Position numbers and translations under genes: made by a program. A model generated the notes under the pieces. The model was not told the origin of the DNA and searched no databases. It saw only the letters and a program-made list of their open reading frames with translations. From Bryopsis sp. KO-2023 (lineage: Eukaryota; Chlorophyta; Ulvophyceae; Bryopsidales; Bryopsidaceae), in contig BSYQ01000001.1 in assembly GCA_030272585.1 (NCBI GenBank), forward strand, positions 4,898,001 through 4,962,000: 64,000 bases of DNA, in the 5' to 3' direction. This document shows, one piece after another, positions 8,512-19,783 of this stretch; the stretch's first letter is position 1; every line of letters begins with the position of its first letter.

Positions 8512-10428
8512 TTAGTGAAAATCCTTTGAAGGTCCTTCTCCTCCCTTGTTTTTCAATACTCCTGTGGCTGGGGCACTCCTCTGTCCAAATCCTGATGGCA
8601 AAGGGCTATGTGGAGCTTCCTTTGGGATGGTTTCAGGGGTGGTGTCAAACCTGACCTTTTTCTCCTGGGTCAGCTTCCCTCCTTTTCTCTTTTTCCCTAC
8701 TGCAGCCTGGACTGTTTCCTCTGTCTCCAGGATTTGTTTCTCCTCTGTCTTGAGAGGGATAGCCCCCATCTTCCCATTTCCCTTATGATAAAATATTTGC
8801 TGTGGTCCCAGCATTATCATAGCCCTGATAGATTTTAAGAAGTCTATCCCCAGCAGCACACAGCAGGTGTCTGTGTCTGTAACCATAAAAGAGTTATAGG
8901 AGCCTGTCCCTCCTATGTTTACAAAGAGCTTGGGGAGGTACCCAAGGGAGGTGGCTATTTCCCCAGAGGCAGTCCTAAAAACCCATTCAGAGGGTAAGAC
9001 CTGCCCCACCAGGTCAAGCTTTTCTACAGTCGCCTTTGAGATGCAACTGTGGCTAGCCCCAGTGTCCACCACTGCTTCTAATGTCTCCCCTTTGATCCTG
9101 ATGGCACACTTGGCAGGGGTGTTCCTGGAGGCATCCTCTCTTTGCAGGGTGTCAACCTCCAACATGCCCACCTCTTTGTTCTCAGTCCCCTGGCCACTGA
9201 TTTCCGGTTCAAAGTGGAGGGGTTGGGTCACCCCAGCATCCACTGATGTCATTAACTCTGCCTCTCTCATAATAGCCTCCCTGAGTTCAGGGGAGTAAAA
9301 CATAAATGTTTTTAGAGGTACTGGCAACTCAGTCTTGTCCAGGAAGGCCTGAGCATCTGTCAGAGCATGTTTGTTCCCCATCCTATACTTGTTTTCCCCT
9401 CCTTTAGTCTTTCCTTCTACCATGTTCATTTGAGGGCCCTGAGTTCTAAAGTTCCTTGAATCTTTTTCCTGAACAACTAAAGGAGTGTTGCCTGCCCTGT
9501 ACTGGAGGCTGTAGGACACTCCCGCCTTTTTCTGAGGGCACCTTCCCCATCTGTGTCCTGGTACTCCACAATTCCAGCAATCCCCCAGCATCAAATCCCT
9601 ATTCAATAAAGGACTATAGTAGCCCCTGGGCCTGCTGCCCCCAAAAGTCTGTCTCCCTCCACCTCTGTTCCCTGAAGCTCCCCCATTCACTTTCTTCCTC
9701 CATTCCTGCAGTCTCTCTTCTGGAGCTGGAAGAGCTGCATAGATTTTGCTGATCTGCCCATCTAATACTTTCTGGACTTTGTTCATCACTTTACTCAAAA
9801 GTTTGTCTTCTTTTGAGTCTGAAGTCTGTCCAGTATTCTTTTCTGTATCAGAATCAGAATCTGTGCTGTCTGGGGCTCCTCTTTTCTTATTCATACCTAA
9901 CCCTTCCACTGCCTTTGCAGCATTCACCACCTCATCGAAGTTCTGGTGTTGGAGAGGGGCTATAGCATCCCTAATTTTCGAAGGTATTCCAACCTGGAAG
10001 ATATGACGAAGAAACTCGTCGTTCAGCGTAATCGGAGTAGCGCCGTCGGTGCGTGTCGCAGTCTGTATGTCTGTAATATCTTCTGCTAAGCCTCGAAGGG
10101 CGTCTGCGAAATCCTCCACCGTTTCCGTCGGCCGTTGACGACGCCGAGTTAGCTCACTCATCAGATCGTCCGTAGCTCCCAGCCACCTCTTCATGAACTT
10201 TTTCCTGAAGTTCTCCCAGCTCATATCTTCTGGGAGAGCCGTCGCCCATCGAGCCGCTCCGTGCGTGAAATTGGCTTTAGCCCGACTGACTTTTGAGCGA
10301 GATGGCCAGTTTTGCGCCGTGGCCGTAGCCTCCACAGTTTTAAACCATTCGGCGGCTGGGGGTTTCTTCCCGTCAAACTTTTCGAGCTTGGGGGCACGGT
10401 ATTTGTCGGCAGAGTTGATTCCAACCAT
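8512..10428 (-). CDS. Gag-protease polyprotein of element 1 (638 aa)
   Basis: Structural protein of the virus-like particle plus the aspartic protease. The N-terminal third is a Retrotrans_gag-type domain (around WFKTVEATA and WENFRKKFM). A CCHC zinc knuckle, CWNCGVPGHRWGRC, lies at about residue 290. The protease active site is VVDTGAS at about residue 455, with a later LLGIDFL block. The frame ends at 8512 and pol is reached by a -1 shift. Base composition changes sharply inside this gene near 9960: the N-terminal part is CpG rich and the rest nearly CpG free. Confidence 0.92.
   Translation of the reverse strand: MVGINSADKYRAPKLEKFDGKKPPAAEWFKTVEATATAQNWPSRSKVSRAKANFTHGAARWATALPEDMSWENFRKKFMKRWLGATDDLMSELTRRRQRPTETVEDFADALRGLAEDITDIQTATRTDGATPITLNDEFLRHIFQVGIPSKIRDAIAPLQHQNFDEVVNAAKAVEGLGMNKKRGAPDSTDSDSDTEKNTGQTSDSKEDKLLSKVMNKVQKVLDGQISKIYAALPAPEERLQEWRKKVNGGASGNRGGGRQTFGGSRPRGYYSPLLNRDLMLGDCWNCGVPGHRWGRCPQKKAGVSYSLQYRAGNTPLVVQEKDSRNFRTQGPQMNMVEGKTKGGENKYRMGNKHALTDAQAFLDKTELPVPLKTFMFYSPELREAIMREAELMTSVDAGVTQPLHFEPEISGQGTENKEVGMLEVDTLQREDASRNTPAKCAIRIKGETLEAVVDTGASHSCISKATVEKLDLVGQVLPSEWVFRTASGEIATSLGYLPKLFVNIGGTGSYNSFMVTDTDTCCVLLGIDFLKSIRAMIMLGPQQIFYHKGNGKMGAIPLKTEEKQILETEETVQAAVGKKRKGGKLTQEKKVRFDTTPETIPKEAPHSPLPSGFGQRSAPATGVLKNKGGEGPSKDFH
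8548..8554 (-). promoter_or_regulatory. Possible -1 ribosomal frameshift site, gag-pro to pol (element 1)
   Basis: On the sense strand the heptamer is G AAA AAC in the gag frame, about 35 bases before the gag stop. The -1 frame is open from here into RT. It fits the X XXY YYZ rule only in its last six bases, so the exact slip point is uncertain. Confidence 0.35.
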
Positions 10429-10575
10429 AGTTCCTACAGGGTGTTACACTTGTGTTAATTTTCTGGAGCGCTTTCTCGTTTTCGAGAGGTGATCCCCAGA
10501 ATAAACCGTGTTGCACAGAACTTGTGTTGTTTTCGTTAGTGGGCCCATATTCCTAACAGGTCCGAAGCTCGTCAC

Positions 10576-10587
10576 GCTCCGAAACCA
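10576..10587 (-). other. Primer binding site of element 1
   Basis: The minus strand reads TGGTTTCGGAGC, between the 5' LTR and the gag start at 10428. The same 12-mer follows the 5' LTR of elements A, B and 3 and lies beside the right LTR of the small element at 36621. It resembles the plant initiator-Met-tRNA site TGGTATCAGAGC. Confidence 0.8.
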
Positions 10588-11964
10588 GAAAACGCATTCG
10601 GCACAACTACTAATTCTTCATTCGCTCAGCGACTGAAGATAGAGTCGCACTGAATTACCGTAGAGTCTGTCTACGGCAACTGAGTCGGACTACGCCGACG
10701 TTGAATGTCTTATCCAAAAACTTGGTATCTAAACTGCGACGCACTGAAACTATCGTCACCTAAGAAGTCGGCTAAGACCAGTCGCGCTAACACTCATCAC
10801 CATCCGAGAGTCACAGTCTCGATTCCCCATTACAACGAAAAGCCTAAGACCAGGCATCTGAACGCAACACGAGTCAAAGTCGACGGAGACGCCCGCTAAG
10901 AGGGCCTTGCTCCCGAGAGTGAGACAGAAAGTGGAGTCCCCTGGAGGATAGTCGCTAAGAGACCATGGCCTAAGGGGACTCTGGAAACTGAACTGGAGAA
11001 GAGAGGAACACAAAACGCAAACACCAAAAACGAAAGGGGACACTCAGAGGAGAGGTCGGCTCCTCTGAGTGGAGAAAAACCTCCTAAGAGAAGGGCAGCA
11101 CCTTCTCTTACTATTCTGACTCCACTCCTATTTCCTCTCGAATCAAAGTTTGATCAGCAACAACCTTATTTTGAATAAAGACACTCAGAGACACAAGAAA
11201 TAATAGCAAGAGAATATTTTACAGAAAGAGAAGGGATGGTGTATCCCATTTCAAAAGCGTACTTCAGAAAACCTTGGATGATGCTATCTTTGGCCAGAAG
11301 TACCTCGTCCGATCGGGATTCCCGTTTAAGGTAAGTCGCGAAGCTTTCCTTAAGTCCGTCTCGATAAGAGAGTCCTCCTATAGATAGATGTCCGAAGTAA
11401 GAAGTAAACGAGGTATTCACCGAGTTCTGTCTGTCTTTAACCAGAATTCTGTGGGATATTTATACTCGCGGCTGGTTCTAGCGCTAGCGCATGTGTGCTG
11501 GCCGCGAGTTCGGCGTCACGACAGGGGTCGACTAGCGACCCGACTGCCAGTCGTGCGTATCGCCTAAGAGATCGTTTTTCGTAGGGAGTTGTATCCGTTT
11601 CGCTGGAATCCATAGTGTTTTCGCTGGCTCCTTGTGTTCCCAGCCGCACGTTTCGTAGAAGTCATACCTCGGATGTCATAAAACGACAGTGCCGGCAGTA
11701 AGACTCCTAGTACTCTGCGCTAGCCATGGGTTGGCGTGCCAGCTATTCGATATCTTCCAGCGTATCAGTATACAACTTTTCCTACGTCATCGACCTCGTC
11801 AGGAATTGAACCCGACGTACGAACCACCAGGTCTCACATAGAGCAGCGTAAAATACGACTGTTTATCAGTGTGAGTTGGCAATTCCATTCTTCCGAATTA
11901 TCATCGGAATAATCATTACATCTGGTGGCAGTACATCTGCCATGTTCTTTCTAGCTCCGTCACA
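10588..11964 (-). repeat. 5' LTR of element 1
   Basis: The right LTR copy, about 1.38 kb. The right border (TG on the minus strand) is defined by divergence from the left copy at 11964. The left border is set only by the primer binding site, because no CA is visible beside it. The TATA-like box lies at 11457-11464. The minus strand also carries a tRNA T-arm-like B box (GGGTTCAATTCC) near 11810. Confidence 0.88.
11457..11464 (-). promoter_or_regulatory. TATA box in 5' LTR of element 1
   Basis: TATAAATA on the minus strand, about 500 bp inside the LTR from its U3 end and upstream of gag in the sense direction. It is the likely core promoter of the element; the same site is at 768-775 in the 3' LTR. 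Confidence 0.5.
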
Positions 11965-12106
11965 CACCCGATCCAATAAACCCGACGCGACGTCGTGGTG
12001 GGGGCGATGTGACAATCGGGTGGCTGTTCAAGCAGGAAACACAAATTCGCGATGAGTTTTGGCGCAATAGCTCGAAAAGGAATTCTTTGTGAAGGTGGCA
12101 TCAAAG

Positions 12107-13887
12107 ATGCACTCCCTGAAGATGTTGATCGTTGTCGCGTTGGGATGCATTTTGTTCGGTGAGTGGAGACCAGGCGCTTGTTTTTCGAAAGAACAATCTG
12201 AGATCGACCGCCGACCCGCTCATGCGGTTTCCCGCTGTCGGGATATCTGTGATCGACCCCTTTATTGAAAAATACGGGGCAGCGTTGGTGGTGGACGCAC
12301 CTTTATACCAGCGGGGCATGGCTCGAATTCGTATCGAGACGCCTCGACGGTTGAGGCGGCGATCGACAGAGAAAGTCAACATGACTGTCGGGGCGTGTCT
12401 GTGGATCGATGTGGCTGCGCGCTGCGGGCAACCATTGGAATGAGGTCCCCGGAGTTGAATATTTACCGTGTTTTGGGTCGCGCTGACTTGCCGTGATTGG
12501 TGGGTGTTCCACAGGGGCGGGGGTGTCTGCTCGGAGCTTGAAGCAGAGCAAACAGTGTTTTGACGACAGCAATCTGATGGGAATGGACCTTTTCGCGGAA
12601 AAAGCCTTGGCATGCTCGCCTGTGCAAGGGGAACAGGGTGTTTCAGAGGACACCTGCTGCGAAAAGGTGGGTTTGAATCATTTCTGGGTTCATGATTGGC
12701 AGCTTTGACCGAAGCCTCATTCTTTTTTCTTTCTTTTATTACTACTGTTTGCTGCTAAAGCAAGAAAAGAGGGGGAGCATTACAGGTGAAATCAAAACAA
12801 CATTTACTAATCGATGAGCTTGTGTGACGCCTCAGGTTCGAAGCCTCTTCGGTGAAAATGCTGTTCTGGACAAATGTAAGTGTTGTGGCCTCCGATGCCT
12901 TCCAAGTCATTTTGTCCCAGCCATCTTTATTTTCCAGACGTTTTCCCTGCTCCATGATTTCTAATGCAACTTGTGTTGTTCACAGGTCTTTGTGATGCAC
13001 AGTACTTCACGTCTGTGACCAGCCAGCTTCCAGTGGACCAAGGAGTCACCGCCGAAAGTTTCATTTCTGAGTGAGTTTTCAGGATCCATTGTAGCTAGCC
13101 AATCCATACGTTATAATTCTCTTCCAGACGATAACAGTTCTGAAGCTTTTTTCTCGGCTTAATTTTTGTCTTGCAGCATGGCATCTTGTGGAATCGCAGT
13201 GAAAGGTGATCATCGCTGCGGTGGTGGCCACGGGGAGCCTCTGGTGATGGCACACATCAGCAGAAAGTTTTTGTTGGGCGGTCACCTCATCAAGAAAGCC
13301 TTCGGCACTGGCTACGGAGGTAAACCAGACAAAGTTGATCAAACCTTGAAACTGTGGTGTACCCAACACAGATATATCCACCAAAAAAAAAGGCAATGTT
13401 GTGTAACCTGGTGATATTCAGTCAAAAAATCAGTGTCCGAAATGCGTTGTGCCTTCATGCATGTCTGTGAACCCCACAATTGAAGCCATAACCTATGTTG
13501 AATGTTATTATTTGATGTACAGTGGGCTCTGCACTTGGCGGAGGAGGTGGTGGTGGTTATGGCTACGGCCCGATCATCATCAACGGTGGAGACGATGACG
13601 ACGACGACGATGGTGGTGCTCGACCAGTTCCAGTTCCTCCCTTCACGCCCGTTCCACCCCCTCCTCCTCCACCCCCACCCCCAACTCCGCCCCCACCACC
13701 AGCAGGAACTCCTCCACCCCCTGCATCCCCACCCCCACCCCCAGCAGGTGGTGCCAATTTCTTTGGTAATGATAATGATGGAGGTGACTCAGGTCCAGAC
13801 GATGAGCCAGCCCCAGCTGACGGGGGTGGAGATAATGGCGATAATGGTGATGGTGGCGACGAGGAGCCTTTCGGTTTCTTTGGATAG
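12107..13887 (+). CDS. Secreted proline-rich acidic protein, four exons (214 aa)
   Basis: Exons 12107-12158, 12986-13070, 13177-13319 and 13523-13887, all with GT-AG borders and matching phases. The protein starts with a clear signal peptide (residues 1-22, cleavage after CDA), then a domain of about 70 residues with a few Cys and Gly/His (HRCGGGHG), a Gly-rich stretch, a run of seven Asp, a Pro-rich region with several poly-Pro runs, and an Asp/Gly-rich tail ending EEPFGFFG. This looks like a cell-wall or extracellular hydroxyproline-rich-type glycoprotein; that role is inferred from composition. The start codon lies 142 bp from the end of the LTR of element 1, so its upstream promoter region may have been displaced. 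Confidence 0.7.
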
Positions 13888-15464
13888 GAACGAGGGGAGG
13901 GGGGGGAAAAGCCAGAGAGAATATCATTTATGTTTTCTCATCCCTTCCTGTGGAAAAAACAAAGAAGGGGAAAAAAAGAAAGAAGGGGTTTTAAGTTGGC
14001 AGTACATTGTTATGCAAAGCGACGTGATCCGTTGGTTGAGTGGAATGCGTGGGGAGGATTTTGGTTGGTTGGGTTATGGTGCTATTTTCTTCGTCCGATT
14101 TCTGGTCTCGTGCTTGCTACAGTTTTTTCTTTTTTTTTTTGCAGTCTTTTTTTTTTTTCAAATATGGAAGAGGATCAGTGAGTCTCAGTTTTCCGGGGCA
14201 AAAAAAAAATCAAGCACCTTGGGCCAAAAAAGAGCAAAACAAACATAAGATAGGATGGGGGGAGGGAGGGTAAAATAAATACTTCCGGACATTCTTGTTA
14301 TAAAAGGTGATTGTCCCTTTCGCTGCAACGATTATCCTCTGAGGTCGATTTGCTCGTATTTAAATTTTATTGTGCAATAAATTGATATTCATACACCTTA
14401 TTATTTGTAAAGATATCAGAGTCCAATGGGATGGTTGGGTATGACATCTGAACATACAATTTTAAATCATTTCTTGCAATATGAGATAAGGAACCCTTTG
14501 ATATTTGGGTCGAAGATGATGAGTTTTTAATGCTGATAGGTCCCAGCTTTTTTTTTCCCCAGTCAAGCAATAAATATTAGCACAGAAGTCTATTGCAACA
14601 AGAAATATTATCCTGGATACATAATCTACCGATTATAATTTAAGATCTAAGGATGCCATCTTGTTGCAGCTTTAAATTTCACTGAGAGTCCCATGCACAT
14701 CCATGATCGAAAATTTCCAAAACTTTGCCTCTCATTTGCTGCACCAATGTCGTGGGTCCAACACTGAACTAAAATTAAAAGAGCTTGGAGAGAGAGTCGA
14801 ATGATTAGAAATAGAAGGATGATTAATTCATCCAGATATCCCCATCGGTAAGGTTGGGGGAGCAGCTCAACAAAAGGAGCTTCATGTGCAAAACATCTGT
14901 GTAAGAAGGCACACACACACTCACAGTTAAAGAGCGAACTGCTGTTGAAGATTCCTGTACGTCTTCACAAGGTGGTTTGGAACGAGTCTGTCTGTTGTCA
15001 CAACAACATGTATCGTATAACTGCAACCAACGTCAACAATTTGGCCGAGCTGTTGTAAACAGTTGACGTCAGTTGGCGTGCGGTACAGGTATCTTTCTCC
15101 ATAAAAGCGCGCCCTCTTCCTTTCCTTCCACGCTACGGTTTTCATATGGGTGCGCGGGTGTTGACCTCTCTGCCGTTTATGTCTGTGTAGGTCACAGATT
15201 CGGCCGCCGGCGCCCTTCCGTTCCCCAAGTCCGAAGCCGAAGAATCGCTACTAAAGCGGGCGGCAAAAAGGTGCGTGGGGGGCGAGAGCCGGGGACCTCC
15301 TCGTGGTGCCCCCTGGGAACTGCGCCTTCGGACACGCACTGTTCGAAGGCCAGGCTAACACCCGGCTCGTCGTCTTTGCAATGGTTTTTCTCGTGCTTTT
15401 TCTGGGTTTCTTTTTGTCACTATCTTTTTTCCTGTGTGTTAACACAAGTGTGTTTTTCTTGCAG
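13888..15464. other. Intergenic region, AT-rich with homopolymer runs
   Basis: 3' flank of the secreted-protein gene, with several poly-T and poly-A runs (14120-14220). Short ORFs here have no recognisable domain. The end of this stretch (about 15146-15270) holds a possible 5' exon of the next tentative gene, but I could not find phases that join it convincingly. Confidence 0.4.
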
Positions 15465-15755
15465 TCTCCTCTTCCTCCGCGGACTACTCGGCCGAGTTGC
15501 CTGTGGTGGAGTGTCTTCATCGTCGACACGAATACGGTAGGGTAGTTTAGGTCGTCTCATATGGTGGAAACAGCGTTTTTGCATATCTTTTGAACAGCCG
15601 TCAACACACTGGTGTTACCCAAGAGGAAATACTCTTGCTCACCCTGGACTGGAAAAAACGATGGTTTCATCCATCTAAGGTTTCACTGTTTCACCTTTCA
15701 TCATGGACAACAGTATATGCAGAAAATGGATCCAGTCGATCAACTGAATACCTGA
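15465..15755 (+). CDS. Tentative 3' part of an unidentified gene
   Basis: Two candidate exons, 15465-15536 (after a strong pyrimidine tract and GCAG) and 15598-15755, join in phase through a 61-bp intron. They give about 75 residues with a mixed, protein-like composition, starting Ser rich and ending MDPVDQLNT before a TGA. The 5' end is unresolved. The intron is short compared with neighbours, so this could also be non-coding. No family recognised. Confidence 0.3.
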
Positions 15756-16259
15756 CCATGGTCAGACATGAGAGGCAGGGAGGTGGGGCGCAACTTTTGT
15801 ATTGGGGTGAGAGACATAAGGATAAGGGAGGCCTATGGTTGTTGGTTTGTTGGATTGCCCATCAGGTCGATAAAGGAAAAATTCAGCCATGCACTATCAC
15901 AAAATGCAAAGGAGAAAAACAACACCGATCCCCAGCATTCCATGATGACCCCGCACACCCCCTGCTGACTAGCACTCGATTTTTTGCCCAAAGATTCCCA
16001 CTCGCTGCCAAGAACACTCAAAATTTTTTCTTCTCCCCTCTCCACAATACCCCCCCCCAAAACGCATTGCCAGACCTTTATCGCCTCAAATCGTGTGGGA
16101 CGATAAGCGGGGAAAGAACAAGGGGAAAAAAAGATAAAACAATTCCACCACATAAAACAGGTGTGCACCTTCAGCATTTAACCCCCTCATCTTTCCCCTG
16201 GCTAAGGAAAAGACATGTTTTTCTTCTGTTTTTTTCCCTCAAGGGACGCGTTCTTCTTC

Positions 16260-17474
16260 TCAGGGCTTGGAGATGTTGGTGATTTTGAACTTGGTCAGCT
16301 CCTGCCTGTGACCGTTTTTCCTCCTGTAGTGCTTCTTGCGCTTGTACTTCGCAACAATCACTTTTGGACCTCTGATTTCGTCCAGAATCTCGGCCTCGAC
16401 CTTCACGTCCTCCAGAAATGGTCGACCCACCGTGAATTCACCATCATTCTTGAGTGCCAGCACCCGAGGGAATTTCACAGTTGCACCTGGGGGAGCCTGC
16501 ACACCGAATGTCAGACATGAGGGCCCATTTCTACAGATCGGACACAAGCAGGTTTCTTCTGACAAAGCGAATATCGTTAGCCATAGATCGCTCATGACAG
16601 AAAAAAATCCATCCACCAGAAGTCAACTCAACCTTCTTTATTCGCAAAAGAATGAGAAAACAATGTCCTCAGCTCTGAATTGGCTGCCTCCAATTGGTTT
16701 CCATGCAAGATTTCATCATGCATGAAATTTCCCCCTCAAAACACCCTCCCAAGACGAACAAAAAACCCCACCACTATTCCTATTAGAAAAATACTTGGAT
16801 CCACACCTGGAGCCTGTTGCAGGTGTACCACCTGCCCTCCTCCACAAATTGCTGGAGTCCTCCGACTTCAATGATGGCGTACTTATCACCAAGAACACCT
16901 TCCAAGGATGGAGGGGAGGCATAATCGTAGGGCAACTTCTCCGCACGAACTGGAATTCGAAGTAAAAAACCATATCATTTCTCAGCTGAAAGGCAGGAAA
17001 AAAAACAAATCCTAGCTGAGAAAAGAACTCAGATAGTAAGGTGGTGCACCCCACCACCTTCAAAAAGGACAAAAAAGGAATTGGGGGAAAGGCCCCCTTC
17101 AGACAGTAGTGGAATACACTCTTTTTATCTCAGCAGCCCCTTGGCTTCTAGAGTTTTTTTTCAAGGGCGTTTTGGGGCTTCAGTGTCTGCTGTCATTTAC
17201 AGAGTTTCAGCAATTTGCTTGAAACGATGGACAGGTTTCAGTTTCGTATTTCCAAACCGCCGACTATGACGCTCACAACAGAAACGTAGCGGGTCGATTT
17301 TCTCACAAAATGCGAGGGGAAAGGAGGACGAAAAGCGTGGGCAACGTGAAACTCACCTATTTTCGGCGCTGCTCGGCGCACGGGGGAAACTCGGAGCGAT
17401 TGAAGTCGACCGGTGACAGCGCCGAGGGCACCGCGGCTCGACAAGCATCGCTGTCCGCTGGTGGAAGCGCTCAT
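16260..17474 (-). CDS. RPL21: Plastid ribosomal protein L21 (bL21), nuclear gene, three exons (165 aa)
   Basis: Component of the large subunit of the bacterial-type plastid ribosome, near 23S rRNA. Exons on the minus strand: 17474-17357, 16949-16807, 16496-16260, with GT-AG borders and consistent phases. Residues 1 to about 40 are Ser/Arg/Ala rich, as in a transit peptide. The L21 fold follows, with YAIIEVGG near residue 62, a Pro-Gly turn before [14 protein letters not shown], and the diagnostic basic C-terminal block [16 protein letters not shown] followed by LTKFKI. Targeting to plastid rather than mitochondrion is inferred from similarity to the plant plastid form. The start Met faces the start of the next gene one base away, so the frame could also begin further upstream. 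Confidence 0.92.
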
Positions 17475-17475
17475 T

Positions 17476-19783
17476 ATGGTGGCAACTGGGACGTGGAGCA
17501 AAAACGATATCCAAGGTCCGTTTTTTTTATCGAAAGTAAATCCTGTTTTCTTCATTCCTGATCGATTGGCGGCAGTCCGCCAAATGAGGTTTCTGTTGGT
17601 GTACTCGACCCCGATTTCTGTTCTGGTTGAAGGCATTCGTGAAGCTTTGATCTGGTCGGCTGGGGTGCAGCGAGTTCGAGGACTCCGTCTAAATTTCGAC
17701 CTTTCCCATTTGTTGATATTTCCGAAAGCTTTTTTTCTATGGAGAAGCCTGCGGAAAAGTCGGAGCTGAAAAAGCACAGGTGTTGCACTGGCGCCTTGTA
17801 CTACAGCCAGGCCTTGATGGACAGAAGAATGCCACCAGTGAGCGCACCGAGATCTTTGCCTTCAATTCCATTCAAAATACATAGAGAGGTCAAAATCTTG
17901 GCCTTGGAGGTGGAGTGTGTGTGTGAAGCACAGCAATAAACAGTAGAGTGACTTTATTTACTTTTTTTTTGGTTTTTTTTTGAAGATATGTGCAGGACTC
18001 AGGCAAGCACACAAAGGCAGCGAGGATATCGAAAAGCTTCAGACGGAGGCGGCCAACTTGGTCGAATTTAAGGTCAGCAGAAAATTCTTACTATTCTGTT
18101 ACAGCCTTTTTTGAGTGCGTTGGAAATCGTGAGCATTCTGTTGATACAAATATGTGTAAAATATATGTCTTTGTGGGGACCGGCCATGGAAGGAAAATGT
18201 GAAAAAAGCTTTGAAAAATCAAGTATTTTTGCAAGTACAGCAAACCATTCTCTGGCCAACATAAAGGGCACAACAAATTTTCAAGACAAGAAACGAAAGC
18301 TCCATGCTGGGGAAGACTTGATTTTATTGATGGAAGAGCAGAGAATGAGGTTGCGGTTATTGAGATGCACTCGCACGAAATATTATATTATTGGTGTTGA
18401 GGAAAAACAAAAGGTAAAAACACACACACACACACACACACACAAGGGCAACTCATGCAAACTGAGGCGTCCGTTCCCCAGTATGTTTGCGTAGGTTATT
18501 CCCAATACGATGAAAAGCGAATCATTGAGCAACCCGACCGAGATGGCCCTGCGGAAGGCGAAGTGGAGCTTCCGTATTGCGAGGGTCTGGAGGTGTGAAA
18601 ATTCTTTGACAAAAACTTTTCGTCAAAAAAAAGCACTGTGTGAAGTTCTTTGCTTTCTTTCTTTTTGTACCATTCCTTTTGTGGGTTTTCTTTCCTTCCA
18701 ATAGCAACTCGAAAGTTCATTTTTTTCCATATACCATCACTGCCTCATATCCCCACACACACATGAGCCTCTCTGTCGTTTTTTTCCTTCCTACATGGTG
18801 AAAGTTTTTTTTGTTACTAATCGGGATGTACATTGCCTAGATAATATCCTCCAGGCAACTCCAGCGAGGTCCTGTGTTGTTGAAGGAAGGGCTCGATGCA
18901 CCCACAGGTAACCGCCATGGTTAAATCTCAATTTTGTCAATAAGATATGGCACATGATCAATGTGATCTGATTTTGATCTTTGGGGGTCTGGCAGGGCCA
19001 CAGAGGGGACACGAGCAAGTCGGACCTCGAAGAAAGAGTGCTTCTGCGAATGAAGATGACCCAAATTTTGGTAGGAACGCGTTTCTTTCACTGCTATCCG
19101 ACGGCCTCGTGCAGTTATGAGTTTGCCAGAAATTGTTGGTTGAGAAGAATCTCATCCAGCATTGCCTTGCTTGCTTTCGTGCTCTTGTTTCTTTCCGTTT
19201 TTGAAAAAAAAATATAAATAAAAAAATAAAATAAAATCGAAAATCGATGTAGTAGCTGTTTTTGTCTTGCTCGAAGCTTTTGTGGTATATTTACACTTGA
19301 TGGAGTTTGTTTTTTCTTCTTGAGCAGTCCCCGAGCCTCCTGGACGATTTGACTGGACGAAGTTCCCCGAGAAGTACGTTTACATTGGTCAACGTTGGCT
19401 CAATTCCAACACGTATTTCATTCTGTTTTTATGTATATTTTTAAAAGCGTATATTTAGTCAATGCACATTTATGTGCGTACCACAGTAACTGCATAGTAG
19501 CTTTTTTTTGGTTAGGAAGCAATCATTGTTGGTGGAACCTTGAAAAATAAAATAAAAATAAATAAATCTGCGTGAAGAGTACGATTGGTTTCATCTCCAA
19601 ACATGTATCCATGCATCTAAATGATGATTTTTTTTTATTTTTTTTTCTTCAAATTGCTGAATGTGGATGGTGGCTTCTAGGTTTCAACGGACGTCTGAGC
19701 TCATCGTTTCCAAGATGCAGCAAAATGCCTTGCATTTGATATCGTCGGCGAAAAAAGTGCTGGACCAGTTGAGCAAAGACTGA
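17476..19783 (+). CDS. Uncharacterised eight-exon gene (203 aa)
   Basis: Exons 17476-17515, 17745-17837, 17996-18072, 18482-18592, 18841-18907, 18996-19070, 19328-19373 and 19681-19783. Every junction is GT-AG, the phases agree throughout, and the total is 612 bases ending in TGA. The protein is hydrophilic: an N-terminal helical part (about 10-70) rich in Gln, Leu, Lys and Glu, an acidic middle with YDEKRIIEQPDRDGPAEGE, a Pro/Arg-rich linker with PEPPGRFDWTKFPEK, and a C-terminal amphipathic helix with SELIVSKMQQNALHLISS. There is no signal peptide or membrane span. It is head-to-head with RPL21. I recognise no family; the joint phasing of eight exons is the main support. Confidence 0.6.
18420..18444. 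repeat. (AC)n microsatellite
   Basis: An uninterrupted CA dinucleotide run in the third intron of the eight-exon gene. Confidence 0.9.

Larger units (their letters stand above)
1..11964 (-). mobile_element. Ty3/Gypsy LTR retrotransposon (element 1), left end outside window
   Basis: The sequence from 1 to 1275 recurs at 10690-11964 with a constant offset of 10689, and three ORFs inside the two copies are identical. This marks a pair of LTRs around coding DNA that reads on the minus strand. Order in the sense direction: 5' LTR (right), primer binding site, gag-protease, RT-RNase H in the -1 frame, a 169-aa ORF, integrase, a 153-aa ORF, a 450-aa ORF, a purine tract, 3' LTR (left, cut by the window edge). 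No stop breaks gag-protease, RT-RNase H or integrase. The apparently identical LTRs suggest a very recent insertion. The target-site duplication cannot be tested because the left flank is missing; the right flank starts at 11965. Extra ORFs and separate RNase H and integrase ORFs are unusual for Ty3/Gypsy. Confidence 0.93.

Noticed and set aside
13502-14248. 248-aa ORF rich in Met, Val, His and Pro
   Set aside because: Out of frame with the spliced secreted-protein gene across its last exon and 3' flank.
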